A stretch of DNA of 64,000 nucleotides, from positions 1 to 64,000 of the forward strand of contig BQJJ01000014.1 of NCBI GenBank assembly GCA_021604645.1, read 5' to 3'. Under the pieces are notes generated by a model, which was not told the origin of the DNA, searched no databases, and worked only from the letters and a program-made list of their open reading frames with translations. This DNA is from Methyloligella sp. (lineage in GTDB: Bacteria; Pseudomonadota; Alphaproteobacteria; Rhizobiales; HXMU1428-3). A program made the translations under genes and the position numbers. Positions 45,387-54,555 of the stretch are shown piece after piece; position 1 is the first letter of the stretch; every line of letters begins with the position of its first letter.

Positions 45387-45500
45387 TCCGAAGAAGGAAG
45401 TGCTCTACTTCAGAGCACGAACATGGCGCCATAGGCGTCCGGTGCTAAGCACCGCACCTCGTAGGCCCGCTGCATAGCAGCGGAATAGCCGTGAGAGAGA
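45387..45500 (+). repeat. R1 structured repeat, copy 10
   Basis: Hairpin A is a new allele (GTGCTCT/AGAGCAC), B is GGCGCCATAGGCGTC, C is GGTGCTAAGCACC, then ACCTCGTAGG, D is CCCGCTGC/GCAGCGG and the tail AATAGCCGTGAGAGAGA. With copy 9 it forms a head-to-head inverted pair. Confidence 0.9.
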
Positions 45501-45522
45501 AAACAAACCTATTAAAAAATAC

Positions 45523-46059
45523 TTATTTTTTAATAGGTTCTTGCTGAAATAAACCCCAGATGTGGTCCTGGCGAAGCCAACCTTTAATTTTTTTATTCAC
45601 TGCAACATGACACCAATCCCCTGTGCAGGTGATGATATGAACAATGACCCCCTTGCCAATTTTAGCAAGCGATGTGCTATTTTTTGACGAGCTTTCAAAA
45701 AGAGAAAAATACTCAAGGGCTTTATCTTTGGGATTTAGGGTGACACCAGTGCGCCGGCGTGAAAGTAAGCTATGAAATACCCATCCCTTAGCTCCGGTTT
45801 GATCTTCAATTTCTCGCCAATTTTCGTATTCAGAAACGATTTTGACCGGTAAACCGAGTTTCTTAAACACCCATAAAATCTTATGATTACGCCCAGGTCC
45901 ACGGCGCACATTCACCAAATCAGACTTTAAGCTAACAAAACGCGGGACAGTTTCACCGCTAGGGCCAATGGTTCTCTCTAAAGCATTTGCACTTTTGCTG
46001 TAAGGTATAGAGAGCAGAAGCAAACTAGATATAAGGACAATAGCTTTAAGACGGATCAT
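45523..46059 (-). CDS. secreted bacterial SH3-domain protein
   Basis: The 178-residue protein has a signal peptide (AIVLISSLLLLSIPYSKSANA) and two SH3-like regions: FVSLKSDLVNVRRGPGRNHKILWVF with WREIEDQTGAKGWVFHSLLS, and a second ending in GDWCHVAVNKKIKGWLRQDHIWG. Such periplasmic SH3b proteins may bind the cell wall. In Rhizobiales this gene is usually found beside the 2-hydroxyacid dehydrogenase gene, as here (divergent). Confidence 0.87.
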   Translation of the reverse strand: MIRLKAIVLISSLLLLSIPYSKSANALERTIGPSGETVPRFVSLKSDLVNVRRGPGRNHKILWVFKKLGLPVKIVSEYENWREIEDQTGAKGWVFHSLLSRRRTGVTLNPKDKALEYFSLFESSSKNSTSLAKIGKGVIVHIITCTGDWCHVAVNKKIKGWLRQDHIWGLFQQEPIKK

Positions 46060-46369
46060 AAAATAGCAAACTTAATCGTGTTAAATGATTGAGAAAAAGG
46101 TAAATCAGAGCATCATATCAGGCCGGTTGCGAAGTAGGCAACTAAAGGCCACAACAAGCACCAAACTAATAATATAACTATGACCTTAATAGGACAATAG
46201 ACCGCCTATTACAATGAGCACAGATATAAATAAGATGTGATATTTGATATTCATTCATAATTTTCTCTGTAAATTAATAAATGATGTGAAAATGCCTTTC
46301 CCCAAATCAGTTCCATTTGGTACAACAGTGATAACATATAACTCATAAAATTAAATAAGGGGGGAAACC
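46060..46369. other. 310-bp divergent region SH3 gene-2-hydroxyacid dehydrogenase
   Basis: The gap holds one R2 unit (46121-46150) and a small perfect hairpin CCAAAT/ATTTGG at about 46303-46320. The rest is AT-rich and should contain both promoters. The dehydrogenase has GGGGGG-type ribosome binding sequence just before its ATG. Confidence 0.5.
46121..46150 (+). repeat. R2 hairpin repeat with GGCC outer stem
   Basis: GGCC, GGTTGC, loop, GGCAACT, AAA, GGCC: the inner stem is the usual one, while the outer stem is GGCC/GGCC in place of GCGC/GCGC, a compensated change. Confidence 0.8.
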
Positions 46370-47368
46370 ATGAATAAAGATCCACTTGTCATTGTTACCC
46401 GCAAATTACCAGATAGCATTGAAAGTCGGATGGCAGAGCTGTTTAACGTTCGCCTAAATCCGACAGATCAACCACTTTCACAAGCTGATTTAGCTGAAGC
46501 AGTGGCAGCCGCTGATATTCTGGTACCAACAGTAACAGATAAAATCACCTCTGAGATTATTGGTCATGCAAGTAACAATCTAAAATTAATCGCAAATTTT
46601 GGGGCAGGCGTTGATAATATTGACCTGGATGCCGCAAAAGACGCAAATATCATTGTCACCAATACACCAGGTGTCTTAACTGAAGATACGGCCGATATGA
46701 CAATGGCATTGATGCTAGCAGTCCCGCGCCGTCTTTTAGAAGGAGCAATCTTTCTAAATGATCCAGCAAATAAATGGGGGGGCTGGTCACCGACCTGGAT
46801 GTTAGGGCATCGCTTAAACGGTAAAGCTCTTGGCATCATTGGTATGGGACGAATAGGTCAAGCAGTGGCAAGGCGCGCCAAAGCCTTCGGTTTTAAAATA
46901 AACTATCATAACCGTCGTCCAATCTCTCAAGACATTGAAAAAGAGCTCGATGCAACATACTGGGAAAATCTCGACCAGATGCTTACACGCATGGATGTGA
47001 TCTCGGTGAATTGCCCCTCAACACCTGCGACCTATCATCTTTTGTCAGCGCGTAGGTTAAACTTGCTTAAACCCACAGCCTTCATCATCAACACCGCCCG
47101 CGGTGACATCATTGACGAAGAAGCGCTGGCCACTATCATTGAAAATGGAGCCATTGCTGGCGCTGGGCTCGATGTGTTCGAGCATGAACCGCAAATTGAT
47201 AAACGGCTCTTACATAATGAACGGGTTGTTGCCTTGCCTCATATGAGTTCAGCAACTTTGGAAAGCCGTATCGATATGGGCGAAAAAGTCATGATTAACA
47301 TCAAAGCTTACATTGATAATCATGCGCCACCAGATCGTGTTTTTCCAGCTTGTCGGCCAGTAAAATAA
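46370..47368 (+). CDS. D-2-hydroxyacid dehydrogenase (glyoxylate/hydroxypyruvate reductase-like)
   Basis: The 332-residue protein has the Rossmann motif GMGRIGQAVARRAKAFG and the catalytic triad of the family: Arg in NTARGDIIDEEAL, Glu in GLDVFEHEP and His in LPHMSSAT. It resembles glyoxylate / D-glycerate dehydrogenases of Rhizobiales, but the exact 2-keto acid is not decided by sequence. NAD(P) preference was not assessed. Confidence 0.93.
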   Translation: MNKDPLVIVTRKLPDSIESRMAELFNVRLNPTDQPLSQADLAEAVAAADILVPTVTDKITSEIIGHASNNLKLIANFGAGVDNIDLDAAKDANIIVTNTPGVLTEDTADMTMALMLAVPRRLLEGAIFLNDPANKWGGWSPTWMLGHRLNGKALGIIGMGRIGQAVARRAKAFGFKINYHNRRPISQDIEKELDATYWENLDQMLTRMDVISVNCPSTPATYHLLSARRLNLLKPTAFIINTARGDIIDEEALATIIENGAIAGAGLDVFEHEPQIDKRLLHNERVVALPHMSSATLESRIDMGEKVMINIKAYIDNHAPPDRVFPACRPVK

Positions 47369-47493
47369 GAAAAAACGATAAACTATACGCATTTGTAATG
47401 TTTCTACAGGCTTAAGCCCAATTTTAGCCCTTGTTTGGTCCCGTTTTCACCAAGTCATCATGGTTTTCTTAAACAAGTAAATTATTTGTGAGA

Positions 47494-47523
47494 ATGCGGT
47501 TGCTAGTGGGCAACCTGAAGCAT
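47494..47523 (+). repeat. R2 hairpin repeat with ATGC/GCAT outer stem
   Basis: ATGC, GGTTGC, loop TAGTG, GGCAACC, TGAA, GCAT. The outer stem differs from the common GCGC/GCGC but keeps pairing. It lies 14 bp before the VWA-gene ATG; GGGAA just after it is the likely ribosome binding site. Confidence 0.82.
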
Positions 47524-47537
47524 AAAAGGGAACCATT

Positions 47538-48914
47538 ATGACAATGCGCAAACAAGTCTCAAATTTAGTGCTTAGCGTGCCTAAAATTCTGGGCGTCGTA
47601 GCTCTAGCAGCTTTAGCCTTTACCACCACAGTTCAGGCATCCGAAGAAAGAGAGAGTTCAGACATCAAGCTTAGAACAGAGCTTGGTCAAAATTCTTACC
47701 TGGGTGACAAGGGACAGAAAACCTATCTACGTATTGACCTAGAAGGCATCCGAAAAGAAAAAACTGAACGTACACCCGTTAACATTGCTATCGTTATAGA
47801 TAAGTCAGGTTCAATGAACGGGAGTAAGCTTGCTCAAGCAAAAGAAGCCGCGATCATGGCAGTCGAGCGTTTGGGACGAGATGATTATGTATCAATCGTT
47901 ACATATAGCAGCAAAGTCGATGTGTTGATGCCGTCCACAAGGGTGACAAACACAACAGAGTTTCGCCGTCGCATTAGCTCGATTAGATCAACAGGGCAAA
48001 CGGCACTATACGCAGGCACAAAACGTGGCATCCATGAACTTGAAGCATTTCTAGATGAAAATCGCGTCAACCGTGTCATCCTACTCTCAGACGGTTTGGC
48101 AAATGTTGGCCCCTCAAAACCAAGTGACTTGGAAGCGCTGGGTCAAAGGGCTGGTGCTAAAGGCATCTCTATTACCACAATTGGATTAGGACTTGGCTTT
48201 AATGAAGATCTAATGACAAAACTCGCTTACGCAAGTGATGGTAACCATGCGTTTGTAAAACATGAGCGAGACTTGGTTGATATTTTCAACAAAGAGTTTG
48301 GTGATGTTCTTTCTGTAATCGCTCAAGATATTGAAATCATCATAGAATGCGAAGTTGGCATTCGCCCCATCCGTTTAATGGGTAGAAGAGCTGACATAAA
48401 TGGTCAAACCATACGTGTAAAATTAAATCAGCTTTATGGTGCTCAATCGAAGCACCTGATTATTGAAGCTGAGCTAGATGAGACTTATGACGAAGGCGAT
48501 CATAAATTTGCAAGAGTGACCATCGATTATCGCTCGCTGCAAAATAAATCGAGAGAAACCTTAAAGGCAGAAGCTAAAATCAATTTCACAAAATCCAAAA
48601 GCCGTGCAGCAAAAGCCGTGAATAAACGCGTGATGAGTGATGTGATCGAGCAAATTGCAACCGAGAAAAATGAAGAAGCTGTCAGCCTTAGAGATAAAGG
48701 TGACATAAAAAGAGCAAAAGAAATTTTGCAGGGCAACGCAGCCTATCTAGCAAAAGAAGCCCAAAATCTCGGTGGAGATTATGCCCCGAAATTAAAAGAC
48801 CTCGCTAAGAAAAATAGAGCAGATGCAGAAAACTTAACCGGCAACAAATGGCGCTCATCCCGCAAAGAAATGAAAGCCAGAGCCTACCGCCAGAAAACAC
48901 AGCAGTCATACTAA
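47538..48914 (+). CDS. secreted VWA-domain protein
   Basis: The 458-residue protein has a signal peptide (ILGVVALAALAFTTTVQA) and a von Willebrand factor A domain with an intact MIDAS motif (DKSGSM at about residue 95) and ILLSDGLANVGPS. After it comes a beta-rich part and a Lys/Ala-rich helical C-terminus (about 350-458), likely coiled coil. Such periplasmic VWA proteins are usually adhesion or assembly factors; the partner here is not evident. An R1 repeat follows right after the stop. Confidence 0.87.
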   Translation: MTMRKQVSNLVLSVPKILGVVALAALAFTTTVQASEERESSDIKLRTELGQNSYLGDKGQKTYLRIDLEGIRKEKTERTPVNIAIVIDKSGSMNGSKLAQAKEAAIMAVERLGRDDYVSIVTYSSKVDVLMPSTRVTNTTEFRRRISSIRSTGQTALYAGTKRGIHELEAFLDENRVNRVILLSDGLANVGPSKPSDLEALGQRAGAKGISITTIGLGLGFNEDLMTKLAYASDGNHAFVKHERDLVDIFNKEFGDVLSVIAQDIEIIIECEVGIRPIRLMGRRADINGQTIRVKLNQLYGAQSKHLIIEAELDETYDEGDHKFARVTIDYRSLQNKSRETLKAEAKINFTKSKSRAAKAVNKRVMSDVIEQIATEKNEEAVSLRDKGDIKRAKEILQGNAAYLAKEAQNLGGDYAPKLKDLAKKNRADAENLTGNKWRSSRKEMKARAYRQKTQQSY

Positions 48915-48916
48915 GT

Positions 48917-49017
48917 GGCACTTCTTCAGCGCCAGGACATGGCGCCAGGGGCGTCCGGCGCGTTGCGCCGACCCTCGGAGGGCTTGGCTGTTAAAGCAGC
49001 AGAATAGCCCGTGAGAG
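48917..49017 (+). repeat. R1 structured repeat, copy 11
   Basis: The 5' part is altered (GGCACTTCTTCAGCGCC), then GGACAT, B (GGCGCCAGGGGCGTC), C (GGCGCGTTGCGCC), ACCCTCGGAGG, D (GGCTTGGCTG/CAGCAG) and tail AATAGCCCGTGAGAGA. It starts 2 bp after the VWA-gene stop codon. Confidence 0.85.
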
Positions 49018-49031
49018 AAAATAGACCAAAT

Positions 49032-49073
49032 AAAAAACCCCTCGTGATTATATATATCACGAGGGGTTTTTTT
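49032..49073. terminator. bidirectional intrinsic terminator
   Basis: AAAAAACCCCTCGTGAT and ATCACGAGGGGTTTTTTT form a perfect GC-rich stem with A/T flanks on both sides, between the convergent VWA gene and the small membrane protein gene. Confidence 0.93.
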
Positions 49074-49104
49074 ATTTTTAACAAGTTCAAAAAATCAGCG
49101 ATTG

Positions 49105-49341
49105 CTAATTAGAATTCTCAACTTGGATACCAAACATTTCCTCGACATTAATGCCATGCGGATAGTGTTTCCATCCAATAAAAAGTGCACCAAATATAAT
49201 GGCTGCTAGAATAGCACCAGTAATTGGATTTCCGCTAAAAATGATATTAATGAAATTACCAATAAATGCGGCAACCAAAACCAATACAGACAATGTAATA
49301 ACAGTCACCCAATTAATTTGTGACCAATCAATAAAATCCAT
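49105..49341 (-). CDS. small membrane protein
   Basis: The 78-residue protein has two hydrophobic helices (WVTVITLSVLVLVAAFIGNFINIIF and ITGAILAAIIFGALFIGW). I cannot assign a family. ATG 49341 is chosen over the ORF-track start because AGGAGT stands nine bases upstream and the extension is not conserved-looking. A strong terminator follows. Confidence 0.7.
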   Translation of the reverse strand: MDFIDWSQINWVTVITLSVLVLVAAFIGNFINIIFSGNPITGAILAAIIFGALFIGWKHYPHGINVEEMFGIQVENSN

Positions 49342-49730
49342 GAAATTTACTCCTATCAACTTCCCCAATCTAGGCATGATCTTATGTCAGACGTGTGAAG
49401 TTGTCACATGCTTTTAACCACCAGACGTGGCTATTTGAACCCATATTGGAAAAATTTAAGTGAAAAAGAAAACACCATTTAGTTATTCTTATGAAATAAG
49501 AGCCTCTTTGCAGAAAAAAAAGACCAAAATTTTAGAAAAAACATTCCAATACTACTTTATTTTCTAGAGCCATCATATTATGTAATAATATAACAAATTT
49601 TTGTATGGAAACTATTCGATTAAAGGTCTAGGTTCTAACATCAAAAATAAATAACCAGTTTAAGTCCTTTAGAGACCAATTTTCTTAAACACTCTTTGGC
49701 TGTAAACACGAATTAAATCAGGGTAACCAA
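49342..49730. other. 389-bp divergent region upstream of ribA
   Basis: AT-rich sequence between the small membrane protein gene and ribA. I looked for an FMN riboswitch (conserved AGGG and GGTGAAATTCC blocks) and did not find one. No R1 or R2 copy is present. A small AT-rich hairpin lies near 49568-49590. Confidence 0.55.
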
Positions 49731-50312
49731 TTGAGTACGCTCAAAATTCTTGAAACCGTTCAACTCCCAACAGATCATGGGCACTTCATTATGTCGATCA
49801 TTTCTTATGGAGATGATTTAGAGCATATTGTCTTAGAACGCAGCTCAAATGTGAGTGAAATACCGATAATACGCATTCATTCAGAATGTATGACCGGCGA
49901 TGTCTTTCGCTCGCACCGCTGCGATTGCGGGGAACAGCTAGAGAAATCATTAAAAAAGATTGGTCAAACTGGCCACGGTTTTGTTTTTTATCTGCGTCAA
50001 GAAGGCCGAGGCATCGGCCTATTGAATAAAATGAAGGCCTATAATCTTCAAGAACAGGGCCTTGATACAGCAGAAGCCAATGAAAAATTGGGCTTTGACA
50101 TTGATTTGCGTGAATATGACATCGTCGCATCATTTTTAAAATCAAAAGATGTGGGTCATGTGAAACTGATCACCAATAACCCTGAAAAATGTGATGCATT
50201 GAGAGATGGCGGTATTGAGGTAGATCGGATCCCCTTACCAACGACAACCCATAATGCAAATGAGCGCTACAAAAGCACAAAAATGAACAAGCTCGGTCAC
50301 TACGGTCACTAG
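49731..50312 (+). CDS. ribA: GTP cyclohydrolase II
   Basis: RibA opens the GTP imidazole ring, the first step of riboflavin synthesis. The 193-residue protein has the zinc cysteines in RIHSECMTGDVFRSHRCDCGEQL (C-x10-C-x-C), the LRQEGRGIGLLNKMKAYNLQE active-site helix and LITNNPEKCDALRDGGI. It is stand-alone, without a RibB domain. The start is TTG at 49731 with AGGGTAA upstream; no ATG is available before the conserved region. Confidence 0.94.
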   Translation: MSTLKILETVQLPTDHGHFIMSIISYGDDLEHIVLERSSNVSEIPIIRIHSECMTGDVFRSHRCDCGEQLEKSLKKIGQTGHGFVFYLRQEGRGIGLLNKMKAYNLQEQGLDTAEANEKLGFDIDLREYDIVASFLKSKDVGHVKLITNNPEKCDALRDGGIEVDRIPLPTTTHNANERYKSTKMNKLGHYGH

Positions 50313-50401
50313 CGCGGTTGCTTAGTGGGCAACTGAAGCGCCACTAAGAAAGCGCGCTTGCCGCGCTGGTTGCTTAGTGGGCAATCAGAAGGAGCGCTAA
50401 A
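50311..50401 (+). repeat. two R2 units after ribA
   Basis: The first unit (AGCGCGGTTGCTTAGTGGGCAACTGAAGCGCCACTAAG) begins at the ribA stop codon. The second (about 50350-50400) has AGCGC...GAGCGCT outer arms and an extra GCGCTTGCCGCGC hairpin before the inner GGTTGC/GGCAATC stem, which looks like another nested unit. Confidence 0.82.
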
Positions 50402-50433
50402 CAAGCGGACAATTGAAAGTTCAATTTTTCCAT

Positions 50434-50555
50434 ACGAAGAAGGAGCTCATCCCCTTTCGGGATGAGGGACATGGCGAAGCGCCAGCGCAGCCCGGCGTAA
50501 GCGCCGCACCTCGTAGGCCTATGAGCTTTAGCTCATAGAATAGCCGTGAGAGAGA
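50434..50555 (+). repeat. R1 structured repeat, copy 12
   Basis: Hairpin A is CTCATCCC/GGGATGAG, a compensated variant of CTCAGCCC/GGGCTGAG. B is GGCGAAGCGCCAGCGCAGCC, C is GGCGTAAGCGCC, then ACCTCGTAGG, D is CCTATGAGC/GCTCATAG and the tail AATAGCCGTGAGAGAGA. It lies between convergent ribA and DUF1513 genes. Confidence 0.9.
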
Positions 50556-50588
50556 TAGAGAAAAAACAACCCTAAAACTCTCACTCTC

Positions 50589-51755
50589 CTATCTAACTAA
50601 AATCGCATGATTATCCCACTGGAGATGACGGGCTGTTTCAAACCGTTTAGAAACTTGAGTGCTTAAGCTCGTTTGTTCAACTTGGCCTGTACCGCTTGTT
50701 TGTACAAATTCGCTCTTAGAATGTGTTCGGGCGACCCCGCATCCATCTATTAATTTTCGCGTCCCAATAAACGTCCGATTAACGGCATCCCAATAAGAAA
50801 TAAATCCGCCACGTGGATGCGATGCAGCGATAATCTCACCTGAATTGTCAACCGTAACGGAGCCAACATAGTTTTTCATATCACGAAGAACTTCTTTGGG
50901 CGCTGCAACCAATTTAATCTCGTGCCCTCGATCATGAAACCCAATGAGAGGAGGTTGGTTTGTCTTCGGCCCTTTAAATTGGCCTCCAAAAACAACTCGG
51001 TTTTTACCAGCAACAGTAAGATGCCGGATAGACAATTGATGAAGCAAGGCAGGCAGTGTTTGCTTCTCGATCAGGGTTCCAGTGCGGCAGTCAATATAAA
51101 CCAGAGACGGCTCCATCTCAGTTAAATTTAAAATCTGTCGTCCCGTCTCCGGGCTTGTCTCAAGCCCACCATTGGCAATAACAAGTGTAATGCCATCATC
51201 AAGCAAAGCCATATCATGTGGGCCAATACCAAAACTGGAAAATTCACCAATTTGCTTATAACCTGCCGTTGCATCACGAATGCCTATAACACCAACACCA
51301 TTTTCAAAATCATTCTCAGTGGTAAACAAGAGCTTCCCATTCGGAGAAAAAACACCATGACCATAAAAATGTCGATCCTCTTTTGCAAAAAAATGAAATG
51401 GTTCTCTCGCTCTGTTTGTTGAAAAAGCAACAGCAAACCGTCCAGGGCGGCGTGCAAATGCAACGACTTCTACAGGCTGGGTAATCCGTTCGCCAAGTCC
51501 ATGCGGCCGCACAGCAACATCATGACCACGTCCAGGTAAAGCAACAGATCTTAAATCACCTGCGCTCGTAAAAAGAGCAGCCGAATATGAAGCGCTTTCC
51601 CCATTTGGTAGATGACGCCGGGCAGCGGCAAAAAGTTCTTCTGTCTTCTCTGAAGCTTGTACAGTTGGAGATAAAATAAATGCTGGTAAAGCACCGGCAC
51701 TAACTGCCAAACCAGATCGGATAAAGTCTCTTCGATTAATCGCCATCTGATGCAT
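50589..51755 (-). CDS. DUF1513 protein of the imelysin locus
   Basis: The 388-residue protein begins with a Tat signal (NRRDFIRSGLAVSAGALPAF), so it is exported folded. The body has several VFSPNGKLLFTTENDFENGVGVIGI-like repeats, as in seven-bladed beta-propellers, which is the known shape of DUF1513. The family is found with imelysins and the di-heme oxidoreductase in iron-regulated loci; its activity is unknown. Its ATG overlaps the upstream imelysin by 20 bp, with TAGGA upstream. Confidence 0.9.
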   Translation of the reverse strand: MHQMAINRRDFIRSGLAVSAGALPAFILSPTVQASEKTEELFAAARRHLPNGESASYSAALFTSAGDLRSVALPGRGHDVAVRPHGLGERITQPVEVVAFARRPGRFAVAFSTNRAREPFHFFAKEDRHFYGHGVFSPNGKLLFTTENDFENGVGVIGIRDATAGYKQIGEFSSFGIGPHDMALLDDGITLVIANGGLETSPETGRQILNLTEMEPSLVYIDCRTGTLIEKQTLPALLHQLSIRHLTVAGKNRVVFGGQFKGPKTNQPPLIGFHDRGHEIKLVAAPKEVLRDMKNYVGSVTVDNSGEIIAASHPRGGFISYWDAVNRTFIGTRKLIDGCGVARTHSKSEFVQTSGTGQVEQTSLSTQVSKRFETARHLQWDNHAILVR

Positions 51756-52923
51756 TAAATCCTAAAGGCAAATCAGCTGCGAGCGCAAAATAACGAGCAA
51801 AGCCAACATTTAAATGTGATACGGTTTTAGCAATATCTTTGAGTTGGCTTTTCGCGTTTTCATCAGCTAATACATTAAAAATCAGAAATGATTTTTTCTC
51901 AAACCCGTCGAAAGAAGCATAAATCTTTTGAAACATTTTACGAACGTGGAATTGTAAATCGACGGGCGATTTATCTAAAAGAAGTTTAAAGCCACTTTTT
52001 CGGACAAAATGATCCATAGCTTCAATATTGGTTTTGATAACTCGCAAGGAAAGTCCCGAACGCCAAAAAGCAGCACGTTTTGGTTTCGTGGTTTTTCCCT
52101 TGCGCCCAAACAGCGGTTGAATTTTCAAATCATGAATCTTTTTCATCTCAACGGTAACGGATTGATAAAATTCTAGAATGACTTCCTTGCGGTTACGATA
52201 ATGTTCATTGGTGGCTGACGGGTTTAATAATTCTTTTATTGTCGCATTCTGCTCTTTCCAACCATTATAGACCTCTGCAGAAAGTTGCTGAATATTAGCT
52301 GTTAATCTAATGCCATAATCACAACGAAAACGACCCTGTTCGTCAGCAGTAAAAAGATTTTTAAAATCTTGTGTATTACCATTGCCAAAGAGAACGAACT
52401 CAAGTGCAGTTAACCCCTGCACCGCAATCGACTTTTCAGAAAATTTTTGAGGCGAGAGAGCTTGTCTGTCCTTAGCTTTTAGTAAACGCCGAACAGCTCT
52501 TAACCCACGCCCTTTATGGTCTGGCCAATAGGCAAGCTTCTCCAACCTATAATTTTTTACAATTGGCCCAAAATGAATATGTTCAATCGCTGCAAATGAA
52601 ATCACGGTGTTAGTAAAATTCTTTTTAACCAACTCAAATTGTACTGCGCTTTGGTCTGTACAAAATTGGATCATACTCGACTTCAATTTTTGGCTGTTCA
52701 AAAAGAGAGCTTTATAGCGAGGTAAAATATGTTTCGTATATGAGTTATAAGCTAACGTCTCCAAAACCTCATCACTAGTAAGCTCACTATCAGATTTTTG
52801 AATAGGTGTTTTTGTCTCTGTCGCTGCGCTTATAGTGAAAGGCATAAACATAAGACTGATAAAAAAAACAAATAAAAAAGAGCGAAAATTTTTAAAACTT
52901 AAAACAAGCACAATGTGCCTCAT
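51736..52923 (-). CDS. imelysin family protein (second copy)
   Basis: Imelysins (peptidase M75 fold) are periplasmic proteins linked to iron uptake. The 395-residue protein has a signal peptide (FLFVFFISLMFMPFTISA), an EHIHFGP segment and TALEFVLFG, the counterparts of the GxHxxE motif region. It belongs to the more diverged group that is encoded between the di-heme oxidoreductase and DUF1513. It is not the same type as the 56-57 kb imelysin. Confidence 0.88.
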   Translation of the reverse strand: MRHIVLVLSFKNFRSFLFVFFISLMFMPFTISAATETKTPIQKSDSELTSDEVLETLAYNSYTKHILPRYKALFLNSQKLKSSMIQFCTDQSAVQFELVKKNFTNTVISFAAIEHIHFGPIVKNYRLEKLAYWPDHKGRGLRAVRRLLKAKDRQALSPQKFSEKSIAVQGLTALEFVLFGNGNTQDFKNLFTADEQGRFRCDYGIRLTANIQQLSAEVYNGWKEQNATIKELLNPSATNEHYRNRKEVILEFYQSVTVEMKKIHDLKIQPLFGRKGKTTKPKRAAFWRSGLSLRVIKTNIEAMDHFVRKSGFKLLLDKSPVDLQFHVRKMFQKIYASFDGFEKKSFLIFNVLADENAKSQLKDIAKTVSHLNVGFARYFALAADLPLGFNASDGD

Positions 52924-52966
52924 AATTTTTGTTGAGTTGAAGAGAAACTATAGCAAACCTAAAAAT

Positions 52967-54511
52967 TTAAAGCGATCGAACAAATTCCACCAGCCACATA
53001 CGTTCTGCTTTGCTAAGCTTGGAATAAGCCTCACGTGTCTTTAAAGCTTCACCACCGTGCCAAAGAATAGCTTCTTCAACAGAGCGTGCACGACCATCAT
53101 GTAGAAGGTTTTCATGACCATTAACTGTCTTGGTGAGACCAACACCCCATAAAGGCGGTGTTCGCCATTCAAAACCATCAGCTTTGCCCTCAGGTCGGTG
53201 GTCAGCAAGTCCTTCCCCCATATTATGTAATAACATATCCGTATAAGGCCAAATCAACTGCTGAGAGAGATGCTTATTTTTAGGTAGTGGTCCAGTTTTA
53301 AACGAAGGCCGATGGCAAGAGGCACACCCGATAGAATGAAACAAAGATTTGCCCTTTAAAACGCTCATCTTTTGCGGATTTCTTCTTTTCGGTACTGCTA
53401 AATTAGAGGCGTAAAAGGTGACCAAATCCAGCATTTGATCGGTGACTTCTACACCAGATTTTTTATCAACACCGTGTGGAGCTTTCAGACAGAAAGTTTG
53501 ATTAGGTGTGCAATCACCTGCTGCATTTTTATGCAGTGAAGTTGATAAGCCGATATCACCTGAAAATGCAGCTGCAGATTGTTCTTTGACAGAAGGAGAA
53601 CCAGCTTTCCAACCAAACCGACCAAGCATTATTTTTTGCTTTAAGTCAGACCAAACCATATTAGCCTTACCAGAAATTCCGTCACTATCCTGGTCATCAG
53701 GGTCTGCTAGTTTTAAAATTTCTTGAGCTGGAATTGCATCCAGCAAGCCAAGACCAATCATGGGAGGTGTAAGCCGGGGTGATATCAAAACATCCTTTTG
53801 CATCGGACCGTATTTGAGGTCAGTTGCTGAATAGTGTGGCCGTCTGAGTTGAACGGTCGTGCCATCATCTAGGGACACATCAAAATATTCATAGCGAATG
53901 TTCATATGACCTTCGCCTTGATGCCCCTGAATAGATAGATCTTGGAATTGTCCGCCATAAGTTGGTTCGGGAATAACAAGAGCACGGCTGCTTGAAATTA
54001 ATTTTTTTTGCTCAACAGTTTGCGGTGGAATTGAAAGGCGCAAAAATAGTGAGACTTGCGTGTCCTCAGGCCAATTAGCTTCGGGTGTGTGACCGCGCCC
54101 ATCTTTTAAATGGCACCGTTGACATGAGCGTGCATTAAATAAAGGTCCTAAGCCATCTGATGATTTTGTCGATGAAGGAGAGGAAACCCATAATTTTCTG
54201 AAAAGCCCATTGCCGACCTTAAAGAGAAGCTCTTTTTCAAATCCCATATTTCCAGATGAATGGGAAAAGGCATTTTTATTCTTGAAACTTTTCCGCGATG
54301 TAGCTTTGCCACCCGGTAAATGTTCACCAGGTTCAAATGGAGCAGGCACAGTTTCAGCTCTACTCTTTTGTGCCGCAATCGCTTTTTGAGCGAGTAACTC
54401 TATATCATTTAGCAGAAAGTTAGAGCAGATAAAAATAGTGGCTCCCGCAAAACTTGCGAGAGCCACCATTATCGAAACATTCAATTTTTTAATAAAGGTC
54501 ATAAAACCCAT
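52967..54511 (-). CDS. di-heme oxidoreductase (DHOR) family c-type cytochrome
   Basis: The 514-residue protein has an N-terminal signal/anchor helix and two c-type haem sites: ARSCQRCHLKDGRGH near residue 130 and SIGCASCHRPSFKTG near residue 395. It fits the family of putative thiol oxidoreductases / DHOR, found in imelysin loci, and could change the iron redox state in the periplasm (inference). ATG 54511 is preceded by AGGAACG. It is 43 bp from the imelysin gene downstream. Confidence 0.93.
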   Translation of the reverse strand: MGFMTFIKKLNVSIMVALASFAGATIFICSNFLLNDIELLAQKAIAAQKSRAETVPAPFEPGEHLPGGKATSRKSFKNKNAFSHSSGNMGFEKELLFKVGNGLFRKLWVSSPSSTKSSDGLGPLFNARSCQRCHLKDGRGHTPEANWPEDTQVSLFLRLSIPPQTVEQKKLISSSRALVIPEPTYGGQFQDLSIQGHQGEGHMNIRYEYFDVSLDDGTTVQLRRPHYSATDLKYGPMQKDVLISPRLTPPMIGLGLLDAIPAQEILKLADPDDQDSDGISGKANMVWSDLKQKIMLGRFGWKAGSPSVKEQSAAAFSGDIGLSTSLHKNAAGDCTPNQTFCLKAPHGVDKKSGVEVTDQMLDLVTFYASNLAVPKRRNPQKMSVLKGKSLFHSIGCASCHRPSFKTGPLPKNKHLSQQLIWPYTDMLLHNMGEGLADHRPEGKADGFEWRTPPLWGVGLTKTVNGHENLLHDGRARSVEEAILWHGGEALKTREAYSKLSKAERMWLVEFVRSL

Positions 54512-54555
54512 TAGAAAAACGTTCCTAAACTAGTCTTAAGTCAGACGATATTGAA

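Noticed and set aside
49342-49730. FMN riboswitch upstream of ribA
   Set aside because: None of the conserved sequence blocks is visible in the 389-bp gap.
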